Below the pieces are notes generated by a model. That model searched no databases. It saw only the letters and a list, made by a program, of their open reading frames with translations, and was not told the DNA's origin. Of a stretch of DNA of 43,464 nucleotides, positions 8,249-17,980 are shown in pieces (positions within the stretch are counted from its first letter, which is position 1; the number at the start of each line of letters is the position of its first letter). This DNA is from Nitrosomonas communis (GTDB taxonomy: Bacteria; Pseudomonadota; Gammaproteobacteria; Burkholderiales; Nitrosomonadaceae), in assembly GCF_024102715.1 (NCBI RefSeq), contig NZ_JAGFJM010000143.1:1-43464 (forward strand), given 5' to 3'. The position numbers and the translations under genes were made by a program.

Positions 8249-11200
8249 CATTACCCCTCAATTGCGATTTATCCAGTGTATCTAGACAAGCTTCCACGGC
8301 TGTTATTTCCGCTTCAAAATGCGGCAATAGGTCGGCTAATTCTTTTTCATTGTTATCTTTGGCTGCTTGTTCTATTTTTGCGCACCATTCCCCCAGTCTG
8401 ACTGCCCCGACCGATCGCGCCGAGGATTTAAGTTTATGCGCGCTTGCTTTGACTTTATCGAACTGGCTGGCTTTGTAGGCAGCACGGAGCTGTTCACTGA
8501 TTTCCCTGGCATTCGCACGGAAATCCCGCAGAAACTCCTGAATGATTGCAGAATCATTACCTACTAATGCTTCGAGTATACTCACATCCACCGCCATGGT
8601 TGACTGGCTGACAGGAATTTGTTCCTTAAGGGTGACAGGCTTATGCTCTGGTGCCTGCAACCATTTTTCCAGGACTGCTTTGAGCTGCTCCAGTTGTACC
8701 GGCTTACTTAAGTAATCGTCCATGCCAATAGCGCGGCATTTATCAGCTTCGCCCTTAAGTGCATTGGCAGTCAACGCAATGATTGGAATATGAGTTAGTC
8801 CTGTCTTCGCTGCACGAATAGATTGGGTGAGTTGATAACCATCCATTTCCGGCATATGCAGATCAGTCAAGATCAAAGCATAGTCACCACTTTCCCATCG
8901 ATGCAATGCTTCTCTTCCATCTGCCACCACATCTGCCACATAACCCAGCAAAGTCAGTTGCTGCCGTATGACTTTCTGGTTGATTTCATTATCTTCAGCC
9001 ACCAGAATCAGTTTACGCTGCTGCAAAGCCTCTTCGCGTGAAGGTGGCGTAATCCGCATAGTACCCTCGAGGGACGGCACTTCTTCCTCCAATTTTGCTC
9101 TGCCTGCAGCAGCGGCCACTGCCTGGAGGAACGCTTGACGATACAGGATATTTCCATCCAGCGTAACTGAACCATCTTCCTCAATGCGCCCCCGATGACG
9201 CCGACCCCGCTTAACGACGACAAAATGAGGCTTGTCATGCGAATTCAGATTTGACCGAGTGCGGAAAGCTAGTCGCAACTCATTCACTGGCGGCTCCTCA
9301 TGCCCCGCGTCAATCACCAGTAACCATTGCCCAGAAGAAAGTGTGTTGATTCGCTGACGTGCCGCATCAAGATCAGCCACGCGCTCAACGTTTGCTCCAG
9401 CATGCTTCAGATAGGCAACCAGATCATTACCCAAACTATCTTCACCCCCTAGTACTAGACATGAAAGTCCTGTCAGATCAATCACATTCTTGCTAGTAAC
9501 CGGTTTGGTCGGTGAAAGCTTAAATGGCAGGTGTACACTAAAGGTGGAGCCTTCATCCGGCGTACTGGTTACGGTAATTTCCCCTCCCATTAATTCAACC
9601 AGATGATGAGTGATTGTCAGACCTAAACCAGTACCGCCGAAACGCCGTGTCGTTGAAGCATCTCCCTGGCTGAATGGCACAAAAAGACGCGCCAACAACT
9701 CTTTATCCATGCCAATACCATTATCAGTTACCTGAAATGCAACGATCACCCCTTCTGGGTTTGATTCGATCATGGTCGCCTGGACCGACACTCGCCCTGG
9801 CTGCTGCTGTCTACTGGAAAACTTGATCGCATTGTTGATCAGGTTAACCAGCACCTGGCGTAAGCGCAAAGCATCACCCAATACTTCTTCCGGAATAGTA
9901 GGGTCAGTAAACAAAGTCAGTTCCACCCCCTTGCTGGTTGCCATATGCTCCAGCATACTGCACGCCTTTTCTACCACCGTCGCCAATGGAATGGGGGTCA
10001 GCTCTATCTCTATCTTGCCCGCTTCGATTTTTGAGAAATCAAGGATATCCTCAATAATTTCCAGCAGTGCAAACGCTGATTCACGGATCAGATTGGTCAT
10101 TTCCATTTGATAACTGGTCAGGCTCGATTGCTGCAGAACTTCAATCATGCCAATGACCCCATTCATGGGAGTACGAATCTCATGGCTCATCGCCGCCAGA
10201 AAAGCTGATTTGGCCTGATTGGCTTGCTCCGCTTCAAGCCGGGCATTTTCCAGATCCTTCATGATTTTTACATGCTCGCGAATATCGCGCATCACACCAG
10301 TGAAATGACGCTTCCCGCCTACAAAATACTCACTGACGGCGAGATAGATAGGAATCAGCTCGCCGTTTTTATGCACTCCTTCCACTTCGCGTCCAAGGCC
10401 AATACCATGCGAGCCAGTTAAATACGGGCGGCCGACATATTCTTGCCCATGACCAGTCTTGCAATACCGCTCCATGTAATACTCGTGTTGGCTTCGATCC
10501 GGCTCAGGAACCAGGATGGCCACATTTTGTCCAATCACTTCATCGCAGTTATAGCCAAACAATTTTTCCATCACCGGATTGACAGATAGCATGACGCCTC
10601 TTTCATCGGTCGTGACGACGCAATCCACCATATGCTCGACCACTGAGCGTGTTTCTTCTTCCTTGATGGCCAACTCGGCATTAGCATATTCCAGCTCAGC
10701 AGTCCGCTCTGCCACCCGTGCTTCCAGTTCTCGATAGCTGGTATTCAACCGCTCGGTCATGGTATTAAAAGCATTCGCCAGCGTCCCGATCTCATCCCAT
10801 CCTTTAACCGGTACTCGCTGCCGCAGATCTCCCGATGCAATCGCTTGCGCCCCATCATTGAGTTTCTTCAAAGGTGTCACTACGCGCCGGTTGAACAATA
10901 GCGCACCAAGCGTGACAAGAATAAAGGTCAGACCCAGAATCACGAGACCAATGATGCGTACTCTGAATACAGATGCAAATGCTTCCTCCACGTCAATCTG
11001 TACCACCATTCCCCAGCTCATACTTGGGAGATAACGCCAGGCAGCCACCACTTCATTGCCTCGATAATCGATAGTCAGCCCACCACCCACTTGACCATCC
11101 AGGCTTTTTTTGATGGCAGTAGCAAGAATAGGATCATCCAGAGAAATCATACGTTTTAAGGCGGCATCGGGCTCATCGCGCAAAGGCGCCATCACCAGTG

Positions 11201-11912
11201 CCTGATGTTTGTTCTCAAGGCGGGTAACGATCGTTTCGCCGCTTTTTCCGAGGCCGACATTATTGGTGAGCACCTCAAAGACATGTTCGCTATAAATTTG
11301 CAGGGCAAAAACGCCGTGCGCTTCACCTTCAATGATGATGGGAACAGCGACAAATGCGGCAATGGCGCCTTTTGAAGGCTCGTAATACTCAAAATTCGAG
11401 ATGCTGCTCTTACGCGTCTCGAGTGCCTGACGAAATACCTGCCCCAGTCCTGTATCCCGATAAGGACCGGTCAGTAAGTTAGTGGCAAAATCAGACTCAT
11501 GGCTGGCTGAAAAAACAATCCACCCATCCAGGGAGATCAGGAATACATCGTAATACCCTGCGCCTTCGACAATGCGCTCAAAGTGCTCACGATACTTTAA
11601 GTCAAGCTCATGATAAATCTCAGAATCAATGCCATGCTGATTAAACACATGGGTGAATTGCGCGATAGCTTCATGAGTGGTCTCTGTTGCCTGAATCAGC
11701 ACGGCTTCACGCGAACGCTCATGCAGGTAAGAATTAATCTGTTCGACCTTTTTATCAGCAATCGCTGACACCTGCTGGATGGCTGCCTTATGCATCTCGG
11801 TCTCAAACGTTTGCAATAGACTATAGCCAATCAGAACAATAGGTAACAGAGCGACCAAGGCAAACCAGATCGCGAAGCGCTGCGTCAGGGAAGCAAAACG
11901 AATCAAGCTCAT
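8223..11912 (-). CDS. Hybrid sensor histidine kinase (dCache-HAMP-PAS-HisKA-HATPase-REC-HPt)
   Basis: This inner-membrane sensor has 1229 residues from ATG 11912, which overlaps the aldolase stop as ATGA. Order: TM helix about 14-36; periplasmic dCache-like sensor about 37-318; second TM about 320-340; HAMP about 341-393 and a coiled coil; PAS about 420-545; dimerisation domain with phospho-acceptor His577 ([10 protein letters not shown]); ATPase domain with N-box [16 protein letters not shown] and GGTGLGL; a receiver-like segment about 816-940; a true receiver with Asp1017 ([13 protein letters not shown]) and LSKP lysine; and an HPt domain with His1159 (AHKLKSSAR). All modules of a BarA/ArcB-like phosphorelay are present. 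No partner response regulator is nearby. The ligand is unknown; dCache domains often bind small organic acids or amino acids. Confidence 0.93.
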   Translation of the reverse strand: MSLIRFASLTQRFAIWFALVALLPIVLIGYSLLQTFETEMHKAAIQQVSAIADKKVEQINSYLHERSREAVLIQATETTHEAIAQFTHVFNQHGIDSEIYHELDLKYREHFERIVEGAGYYDVFLISLDGWIVFSASHESDFATNLLTGPYRDTGLGQVFRQALETRKSSISNFEYYEPSKGAIAAFVAVPIIIEGEAHGVFALQIYSEHVFEVLTNNVGLGKSGETIVTRLENKHQALVMAPLRDEPDAALKRMISLDDPILATAIKKSLDGQVGGGLTIDYRGNEVVAAWRYLPSMSWGMVVQIDVEEAFASVFRVRIIGLVILGLTFILVTLGALLFNRRVVTPLKKLNDGAQAIASGDLRQRVPVKGWDEIGTLANAFNTMTERLNTSYRELEARVAERTAELEYANAELAIKEEETRSVVEHMVDCVVTTDERGVMLSVNPVMEKLFGYNCDEVIGQNVAILVPEPDRSQHEYYMERYCKTGHGQEYVGRPYLTGSHGIGLGREVEGVHKNGELIPIYLAVSEYFVGGKRHFTGVMRDIREHVKIMKDLENARLEAEQANQAKSAFLAAMSHEIRTPMNGVIGMIEVLQQSSLTSYQMEMTNLIRESAFALLEIIEDILDFSKIEAGKIEIELTPIPLATVVEKACSMLEHMATSKGVELTLFTDPTIPEEVLGDALRLRQVLVNLINNAIKFSSRQQQPGRVSVQATMIESNPEGVIVAFQVTDNGIGMDKELLARLFVPFSQGDASTTRRFGGTGLGLTITHHLVELMGGEITVTSTPDEGSTFSVHLPFKLSPTKPVTSKNVIDLTGLSCLVLGGEDSLGNDLVAYLKHAGANVERVADLDAARQRINTLSSGQWLLVIDAGHEEPPVNELRLAFRTRSNLNSHDKPHFVVVKRGRRHRGRIEEDGSVTLDGNILYRQAFLQAVAAAAGRAKLEEEVPSLEGTMRITPPSREEALQQRKLILVAEDNEINQKVIRQQLTLLGYVADVVADGREALHRWESGDYALILTDLHMPEMDGYQLTQSIRAAKTGLTHIPIIALTANALKGEADKCRAIGMDDYLSKPVQLEQLKAVLEKWLQAPEHKPVTLKEQIPVSQSTMAVDVSILEALVGNDSAIIQEFLRDFRANAREISEQLRAAYKASQFDKVKASAHKLKSSARSVGAVRLGEWCAKIEQAAKDNNEKELADLLPHFEAEITAVEACLDTLDKSQLRGNDENSRVPG

Positions 11913-12703
11913 TCTAGCAAGCAATCCGCATTATGCTGCTGTTTCAGGCTGCGGCGCGCATAATAGGAAAATGCGGCTGCGCTGCGTTGTGCACGCAGAA
12001 TCCAGTCATGTGCTTCACGGCCAAGCTCAGGGTTTATCGGCTTAATTTTGCCGACTGAGGCAGCCAGCAGATGCATGCGCGCAGCCCGCTCAAACGCAAG
12101 CGCCAGCAAACAAGCTTCTTCAATACTGCTACAGGCTACCAGCAAGCCATGGTGCGCCAATAATAGAGCACGTTTATTACCCAGCGCAGACGCAATCAAC
12201 TCACCCTCCTCATTCCCTACCGGCACCCCCGGCCATTTTGGCAGAAAAACCACATCATCATACAGCACGCAATTATCCATATGGGAAATCTCCAAAGGGA
12301 CTTCCAGCATGCTCAAAGCTGCTGTATGCACAGCATGAGTATGAATGATGCAACGCACATCGGGACGCGCCCGATAAACCCAGGCATGAAAACGATTGGC
12401 AGGATTAGCCATACCCTCCCCTTCCAGTACCTGTAAATGCTCGTCGACCAACAACAAATTACCTGCGCAGATTTCGTCGAATCCCAGGCCAAGCCGCTGT
12501 GTCAGAAAAGTAGCTGGTTGTTCACTACGCGCCGTGATCTGTCCTGCAAGACCGGAATCATGACCATTATCGAACAGAATGCGGCACGTCAATGCCAACT
12601 TCTGGCGTAATGTATAGTCAGCGCCCTGTACGTGCTGCTCCATTTGATCGAAGGCGCGTTGCACCAGTTGATTTTTATCGAGATTGAAAGTGTTATTACC
12701 CAT
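11909..12703 (-). CDS. Class II aldolase/adducin-like protein, catalytic Glu apparently absent
   Basis: The protein has about 264 residues from ATG 12703 (an alternative ATG is at 12730; neither has a strong ribosome binding site). The zinc-site pattern of the FucA/adducin fold is present: IIHTHAVHT (His121, His123) and the later AHHGLLVA pair (His184/185). In FucA-type aldolases a catalytic Glu lies four residues before the conserved His of the RFH segment (E-W-R-F-H). Here the segment reads P-A-N-R-F-H, with Ala in that place. The metal site therefore looks kept but the lyase acid/base seems lost, so I do not assign a substrate. It overlaps the sensor kinase by four bases (ATGA) and starts the transcription unit that leads into sucCD. 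Confidence 0.82.
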   Translation of the reverse strand: MGNNTFNLDKNQLVQRAFDQMEQHVQGADYTLRQKLALTCRILFDNGHDSGLAGQITARSEQPATFLTQRLGLGFDEICAGNLLLVDEHLQVLEGEGMANPANRFHAWVYRARPDVRCIIHTHAVHTAALSMLEVPLEISHMDNCVLYDDVVFLPKWPGVPVGNEEGELIASALGNKRALLLAHHGLLVACSSIEEACLLALAFERAARMHLLAASVGKIKPINPELGREAHDWILRAQRSAAAFSYYARRSLKQQHNADCLLE

Positions 12704-12730
12704 GATAGCTTTTCTTTGAGTGCGAGTCAT

Positions 12731-13111
12731 ATAGGCATAAAGTGATTGGTAATTATCAGCATACCAAATAATATACCCATTGCGGCAACTATCTTTTTTC
12801 TATCAAGCATGATAAGGAATGTCGAGAAGTCGCAAAAAAATTATGATGAGCACCTCAGGCGCAAGACGACAGAACGCGGAGTCGATAAAACGAGCTTTGC
12901 AAATTTTGGTGAGATTGCTTATCAAATAGACGGATGAGGAAACAGGTACCGCCCAACACTATGATCGAGGCAATCAGAACACCCCAAAGATCGAACTTGG
13001 ATTGCCATTAGCGCAATCTAGACTTATTTCTAATCAAGAATAATGCAAAGGTAAACTGCGACATCATGCTGCAGCAAACAGCAAAAAGTAGGCGATGAGT
13101 TAGAACCGGCC
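12731..13111. other. 381-base intergenic region, no convincing gene
   Basis: This gap lies upstream of the aldolase-kinase-sucCD run and downstream of the SDR gene, so it should hold the promoter of the run. I see no clear -35/-10 pair, terminator or tRNA. A plus-strand frame at 12746-12937 (63 codons) has no recognisable features. On the minus strand a 27-codon frame from ATG near 12810 (MLDRKKIVAAMGILF...) codes a mostly hydrophobic peptide whose TGA overlaps the alternative aldolase ATG at 12730. It could be a small membrane peptide or leader, or chance. Confidence 0.4.
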
Positions 13112-13858
13112 TCACAAATTAATACTGCGCCCGCCATCCACAGCTATAATCTGACCGGTAATATAAGGCGCATCCGCAATCAGGAAATAAACAGCTTTAG
13201 CAATATCCTCTGGCTCGCCCATACGCTTGAGCAGCGTCCTGTCTATGATCTCTTTGCGTAACGATTTATCAATCCATTCTTCATGCTCAGGCCACAGAAT
13301 AGGGCCAGGTGATACCCCATTCACACGAATGGACGGTGCGAGTTCCAATGCCAGCGATCGGGTGAGTGCAGCCAATCCGCCCTTGGCGGCGTTATAGATG
13401 ACATAGTTTTTTAGCGGCTGTTCCACATGAATATCCACGATATTGACGATGCAGCCATGCTGTTTTTCCAGATATGGCATCGCTGCTTGTGATAAAAACA
13501 AAGGCGCCTTAAGATTACTGCCAATCAAATCCACCCAGGCTTCTTCAGTAAGCTGGCCGATTGGCGTGGGAAAAAAACTGGAAGCATTATTCACCAATGC
13601 ATCCAGTTTCCCGAATCGCCGGATGGTTTCTTCGATCAAGTCTGACAATCGCTCAATATCCAGCAAATCGGCCTGAATCAATCCAATTGAGTCTGGGCGC
13701 ATTTGTTCGAGGGCCTGCCGTAACATTTGTGCATCATTCTGAGAAGAACGGTAGTGCACCATCAGCTTTGCCCCCTGGGTATGCAGCTTACAACAAATGG
13801 CCGCCCCCACACGCTTGGCCCCGCCTGTGACCAGAATCACTTTATTTTTCACAGTCAT
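13112..13858 (-). CDS. Short-chain dehydrogenase, pteridine reductase type
   Basis: This NAD(P)-dependent SDR of 248 residues begins MTVKNKVILVTGG from ATG 13858 (AAGGGG upstream); an upstream GTG at 13876 is less likely. The cofactor loop is TGGAKRVGAAI, with the Arg of pteridine reductases in place of the usual glycine pattern. NNASSF follows, then an active site with D-I-H-V (Asp in the usual Ser position) and Y-N-A-A-K (YxxxK), then SPGPILWPE. The TGxxxRxG loop and the Asp/Tyr/Lys active site are features of the pteridine reductase/FolM branch, which reduces dihydrobiopterin or dihydrofolate. Exact substrate is inference. It diverges from the MidA-type gene with 67 bases between starts. 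Confidence 0.85.
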   Translation of the reverse strand: MTVKNKVILVTGGAKRVGAAICCKLHTQGAKLMVHYRSSQNDAQMLRQALEQMRPDSIGLIQADLLDIERLSDLIEETIRRFGKLDALVNNASSFFPTPIGQLTEEAWVDLIGSNLKAPLFLSQAAMPYLEKQHGCIVNIVDIHVEQPLKNYVIYNAAKGGLAALTRSLALELAPSIRVNGVSPGPILWPEHEEWIDKSLRKEIIDRTLLKRMGEPEDIAKAVYFLIADAPYITGQIIAVDGGRSINL

Positions 13859-13925
13859 CCGCTTTTCCCCTTTCACATACGCTACACTTATTGATTACAA
13901 TCTACCACAAACCGTTTCATTGCAA

Positions 13926-15110
13926 ATGCCTACCAATACCTTACCTCCCCCCAGCGAAATTGCGCTGCGACATAGTCATGCGTTACAAAATGCTCTTCAC
14001 GCAAAAATCATAACTGCGGGTGGCTGGATTTCGTTCGCTGATTTTATGGAAACAGCGCTCTATACACCGGGTCTGGGCTACTACAGTGCCGGTGCCGAAA
14101 AATTCGGTCATGCTGGTGATTTTGTCACGGCACCAGAAATATCTTCCTTATTTGGTAAAACCATTGCACGGCAGGCAGCACAGGTATTCGAACTGATTGG
14201 CGGGAACGACATTCTGGAATTTGGTGCAGGTTCTGGCAAGCTGGCGCTCGATCTACTGCTTGAGCTGGAGCAACTAAACTGCTTACCTCGAAGATACTTT
14301 ATTCTGGAAGTCAGCGCTGATTTACAGCAACGGCAGCACGAATTATTCGAAAAATATGCACCGCATCTTGCCTCTGTCATTCATTGGCTCACTACTTTGC
14401 CTCATGAATTTAATGGACTTATCCTTGCCAATGAAGTGCTCGATGCCATGCCGGTTCATCTGGTGGTATGGCAGAATCAGCATCTCTATGAGCGTGGCGT
14501 TACCTCGAATCATGATGCTTTTGCCTGGCAAGAGCGCCCTTTGATTGCCGGAGAACTGTTTGAAATTGCCCAGGAATTACCGCCACACAAGGAGGCAGTA
14601 AATCACCATGCTTTCCACTACCTCAGCGAGATCAGTTTAACAAACCGCCATTTCATACGCACCCTGACGCAGTTACTTCACCGCGGTGTCATTTTGCTGA
14701 TTGACTACGGTTTTGGACAAAGCGAGTATTACCATCCGCAGCGCAGTCAGGGAACATTGATGTGCCACTACCGTCACCATGTGCATGGTGATCCCTTTTA
14801 TTTGCCAGGATTGCAGGATATCACCAGCCATGTTGACTTCAGTGCGATCACCCATGTTGCATTGCACAATGAGCTTCAGTTGCTTGGCTACACCAGTCAG
14901 GCGAATTTTCTGATCAATTGCGGTATTACCGAGATTTTGTCGCAAACACCTGCAGACAATACCTATCAATATTTACCATTGGCCAATCAATTACAAAGAT
15001 TGGTCAGCCCGGCCGAAATGGGTGAATTATTCAAGGTGATCGCCTTCGGCAGGCAGATTGATCAATCACTATTAGGATTTAGCCGCGGCGACAAAAGCCG
15101 CTTATTGTGA
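13926..15110 (+). CDS. SAM-dependent methyltransferase of the MidA/NDUFAF7 family (DUF185)
   Basis: The protein has 395 residues from ATG 13926 (MPTNTLPPPSE); the frame is open further upstream into the SDR gene but that part is not family-like. Family features are GGWISFADFMETALYTPGLGYY, GDFVTAPEIS (about 64-73), the SAM loop LEFGAGSGKLA (about 97-107), ANEVLDAMPVH, and DYGFGQSEYYHPQR with GTLMCHYRHH. In eukaryotes NDUFAF7 dimethylates an arginine of NDUFS2, the homologue of NuoD, during complex I assembly. The bacterial role is not established as far as I know, and the nuo operon lies 14 kb away in this window. It converges with hpnG, six bases separating the stops. Confidence 0.9.
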   Translation: MPTNTLPPPSEIALRHSHALQNALHAKIITAGGWISFADFMETALYTPGLGYYSAGAEKFGHAGDFVTAPEISSLFGKTIARQAAQVFELIGGNDILEFGAGSGKLALDLLLELEQLNCLPRRYFILEVSADLQQRQHELFEKYAPHLASVIHWLTTLPHEFNGLILANEVLDAMPVHLVVWQNQHLYERGVTSNHDAFAWQERPLIAGELFEIAQELPPHKEAVNHHAFHYLSEISLTNRHFIRTLTQLLHRGVILLIDYGFGQSEYYHPQRSQGTLMCHYRHHVHGDPFYLPGLQDITSHVDFSAITHVALHNELQLLGYTSQANFLINCGITEILSQTPADNTYQYLPLANQLQRLVSPAEMGELFKVIAFGRQIDQSLLGFSRGDKSRLL

Positions 15111-15116
15111 GAATAA

Positions 15117-15836
15117 TTAATATTGTGGTGAAAATGCACCACCCAGTTCAATATCAGCATGTTTTACCACCGACAGCAGCGTAGCACAGGCTGCACGCAT
15201 ACTCGGCGCTAGACGCAGCAAGGTACTCACATTGACCGACCGGCACAAAACTAACTTCAGCAAATGCAGTGTGTTGACGCTGCCATCAGGATAGATCGCT
15301 CCTAGTAAAGTCGGTGGTGGTGAAAACTCGAGTGGATCGGTAATCGCGCGTACTGCCACAAACGGAATACCGGCATTGGCCGCGATCTCGGCAATGGCGC
15401 CACTTTCCATATCGACCGCGCAAGCGCCATTTCTGGCAGAAAATTCACGTTTCTCAGCTTCTGAGGTTAAAACTTGATGACTGGTAGCCAATGTGCCGCC
15501 GGCAACTTTCACATGCCTAGGTAAATGCTGCATGATGCGTGCACGCCATTCCAAGGTAACAGGATGCGCATATTCCGCATGAATGCATTCAGGGAGAACC
15601 AAATCACCCGGGCGCAGGGTTTCATCCAGCGCACCTGCCACGCCAAAGCTCATGAGTGCCGATACGCCTCTACCGCGCATTCCAGCTGCAGCCTGCCGGG
15701 CAGCTTCCCCTCCCATGCCACATAGCCAGATGGCGGTGCCTTCTCTAAGACGCACCATTTCATTGAAAGGCAGTCGACGCGGTGTAATACATTTCGCTTC
15801 CGCGCGCAGTGCTGTGACTATCCCAACGAGGCTCAC
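15117..15836 (-). CDS. hpnG: Hopanoid-associated phosphorylase (nucleosidase-like)
   Basis: HpnG is a purine nucleoside phosphorylase-fold enzyme that removes adenine from adenosylhopane to give (phospho)ribosylhopane in side-chain building of bacteriohopanepolyols. The chosen start is GTG 15836, giving 239 residues beginning MSLVGIVTALRAEAK. It overlaps the shc stop as GTGA and has GGGAG six bases upstream, better than the in-frame ATG at 15953 buried in shc. Family segments seen are the N-terminal GIVTALRAEA, SFGVAGALDETLRPGDLVLPE, the DMESGAIAEIAA motif that binds ribose and RAITDPLE. The C-terminal part is helical. Confidence 0.9.
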   Translation of the reverse strand: MSLVGIVTALRAEAKCITPRRLPFNEMVRLREGTAIWLCGMGGEAARQAAAGMRGRGVSALMSFGVAGALDETLRPGDLVLPECIHAEYAHPVTLEWRARIMQHLPRHVKVAGGTLATSHQVLTSEAEKREFSARNGACAVDMESGAIAEIAANAGIPFVAVRAITDPLEFSPPPTLLGAIYPDGSVNTLHLLKLVLCRSVNVSTLLRLAPSMRAACATLLSVVKHADIELGGAFSPQY

Positions 15837-17821
15837 GCGATGCTCCCTTTTGTCAGCGCCCGATACCGGATTAACGCCCACAGCGGGAAATATTTCGAAT
15901 AACCATGATATTTCAGATAAAACACCCGAGGAAAGCCTGGCGCCGTAAACCATGGTTCATACCATAATCCATCTGCACTCTGTGTCTCTATCAGATATTT
16001 AATTCCTCTCTGCACTGCATGACTATGGACCTCACCAACTGCCATCAGACCAAGTAATGCCCATGCAGTCTGAAATGAAGTACTCTGCTCAAATTGCCCC
16101 GCGCGCTGCGGGTCGAAATAGGTATCATTGGTTTCCCCCCAGCCGCCATCCTCACGCTGAACCGATTTCAACCACTGAACCGCACGGCGAACAGCCGGCT
16201 GCTCCTTGTCAACATTTGCCAGCCGCATAGCTTCCAGCACAGACCAAGTGCCATAAATATAATTACTTCCCCAACGACCAAACCAAGCGCCGCTGGTTTC
16301 TTGTTCACTAAATAAACAGGCCAGGCCACGTTCCACTGCATGCTTATGTCGCTGATCACCATACAAGGCCAAGAAACCGGTACAACGGGCCGTCACGTCG
16401 CTTGTCGGTGGATCAAGCAAAGCACCGTGATCGGCAAAGGGAACTTCATTGAGATAATAATAAGTATTATCAATGTCGAAAGCAGCAAATCCACCGTTAC
16501 TTGATTGCATGCCTGCGAGCCAGTCTGCAGCACGCCTGACGCTTACCTGATAATCAGCAGAATCGGTTTGATGCAACGCCCAGGCTGCTGCCGCGGTATC
16601 GTCCAGATCTGGGTAATGCGGGTTAGCATACTGAAATGCCCAGCCACCACCTGGTAAGTTCGGGCGAATCTCACGCCAGTCGCCGGGTGCATCAAGTATT
16701 TGATTCGGAATGAGCCAATCAAGGGCTCGCCGAATGGGCCTCTGATCAGCATCCCTGTCTTCCTGTAAGGCAAGGCAGGTTAAAACAGTATCCCAAACTG
16801 GGGAGGTGCAAGGCTGACACCATGCACGTTCACCCTCATCGACCAACAACCCCTGAAGTGCCAAGCGACATTGCTGCCGATAGGGATGATCATAAGCATA
16901 GCCAAGTAGCGCCAGTGCCTCATAGGCATTGACCATAGCAGGAAAAATTGCCCCCAGTCCACATTCGCCATTGAGCCGTTCGATCACCCAGTGTTCTGCA
17001 CGGCGTAAAGCCATTTTACGTACAAAGGATGGAATCAGCGGTTCAAGTTTCGCGCCCAATCGTTCCATATACAAAAAAAATCGATTAAGCGGCGTACGGA
17101 CTGGAAAATAGTTCTGTTCTTCTTCGGGCGGAATCGTGAATAATTCCCGCACATGAATATTCCTTGGATTAGCCGCCTTCGCTTTTAGGGAACACAGAAT
17201 AGAAAGTGGAATCATGACAGTGCGCGACCAGTATGCCACTTTCCTGAGATGAAAAAGAAACCAGCGCGGGAACAGAATGATCTCTGCCGGGACAAACGGA
17301 ACACCACGCCAAGGTATCTGACCATACATAGCAAGCAATAATCGGGTGAACACATTGGCGCGCGCTGCCCCACCATGCGCCAGGATAGCAGAACGGGCGC
17401 GCACCATATGTGGCGCATCGGGAGAATCCCCAGCCAGTTTCAAGGCGTAATAAGCTTTGACGCTACAGCTTTGATCAAATGCGCCACCATAATAAAGTGC
17501 CCAACCGCCATGCATCATATCCTGCTGTTCGCGAATAAAGCGGGCTAGTTTGTTTTCCAACGCACTATCTACTTCATCCATGAAATGCATCATTAGGATA
17601 TATTCAGCAGGAATAGTGCAATCTGCTTCTAACGGAAAACACCAATGGCCATCTTTTTTTTGTGAAGCAATTAATGTGTTGCGTGCTGAAGAGATTGCAC
17701 TATTCAGCCTTGATGTATCGCCCTCTTCTACAGTTGTTCTGCTTGATTTCAACCATTGACCCACCAGAGCTGCTTTTTTTATATTTATAAAGTCAAAGAT
17801 TTGTTGCGACATTCTAGACAT
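15833..17821 (-). CDS. shc: Squalene-hopene cyclase
   Basis: This membrane-associated enzyme cyclises squalene to hopene/hopanol, the core step of hopanoid synthesis. The 662 residues match the family. The catalytic acid motif DLDDTA is at 405-410. Several QW-type repeats are visible (e.g. QKKDGHW near 54, QSSNGGFAAF, QREDGGWGE, QSADGLW). ATG 17821 is the first of two nearby Met codons (another nine bases on); a weak AGAGG lies about 13 bases upstream. Upstream genes for squalene formation (hpnCDE) are not in the window. A GTGA overlap with hpnG shows tight coupling. Confidence 0.97.
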   Translation of the reverse strand: MSRMSQQIFDFINIKKAALVGQWLKSSRTTVEEGDTSRLNSAISSARNTLIASQKKDGHWCFPLEADCTIPAEYILMMHFMDEVDSALENKLARFIREQQDMMHGGWALYYGGAFDQSCSVKAYYALKLAGDSPDAPHMVRARSAILAHGGAARANVFTRLLLAMYGQIPWRGVPFVPAEIILFPRWFLFHLRKVAYWSRTVMIPLSILCSLKAKAANPRNIHVRELFTIPPEEEQNYFPVRTPLNRFFLYMERLGAKLEPLIPSFVRKMALRRAEHWVIERLNGECGLGAIFPAMVNAYEALALLGYAYDHPYRQQCRLALQGLLVDEGERAWCQPCTSPVWDTVLTCLALQEDRDADQRPIRRALDWLIPNQILDAPGDWREIRPNLPGGGWAFQYANPHYPDLDDTAAAAWALHQTDSADYQVSVRRAADWLAGMQSSNGGFAAFDIDNTYYYLNEVPFADHGALLDPPTSDVTARCTGFLALYGDQRHKHAVERGLACLFSEQETSGAWFGRWGSNYIYGTWSVLEAMRLANVDKEQPAVRRAVQWLKSVQREDGGWGETNDTYFDPQRAGQFEQSTSFQTAWALLGLMAVGEVHSHAVQRGIKYLIETQSADGLWYEPWFTAPGFPRVFYLKYHGYSKYFPLWALIRYRALTKGSIA

Positions 17822-17845
17822 AAATATTAGAACCTCTATTCAACA

Positions 17846-17859
17846 TATATTGCAATATA
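17846..17859. promoter_or_regulatory. 14-base perfect palindrome upstream of shc
   Basis: TATATTGCAATATA is a perfect palindrome 25 bases before the shc start, in an AT-rich 159-base gap after mlaA. A second short inverted repeat (AAAGAA-T-TTCTTT) lies just upstream. It could be an operator for a separate shc-hpnG promoter; AT-rich palindromes also arise by chance. Confidence 0.25.
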
Positions 17860-17980
17860 CTCATTTTAAAAGAAATTCTTTCTTTGATAGTTTGATCTAA
17901 CTACGAAATCATGTTATCCAGGTGGGCTCCGTAGCATCAAACCGCATTGGTTACGACAATAAATCGCTCACGAAACTGAT

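Noticed and set aside
12746-12937. 63-codon plus-strand frame in the gap after the SDR gene
   Set aside because: No ribosome site, no recognised motif and biased composition typical of chance; treated as non-coding.
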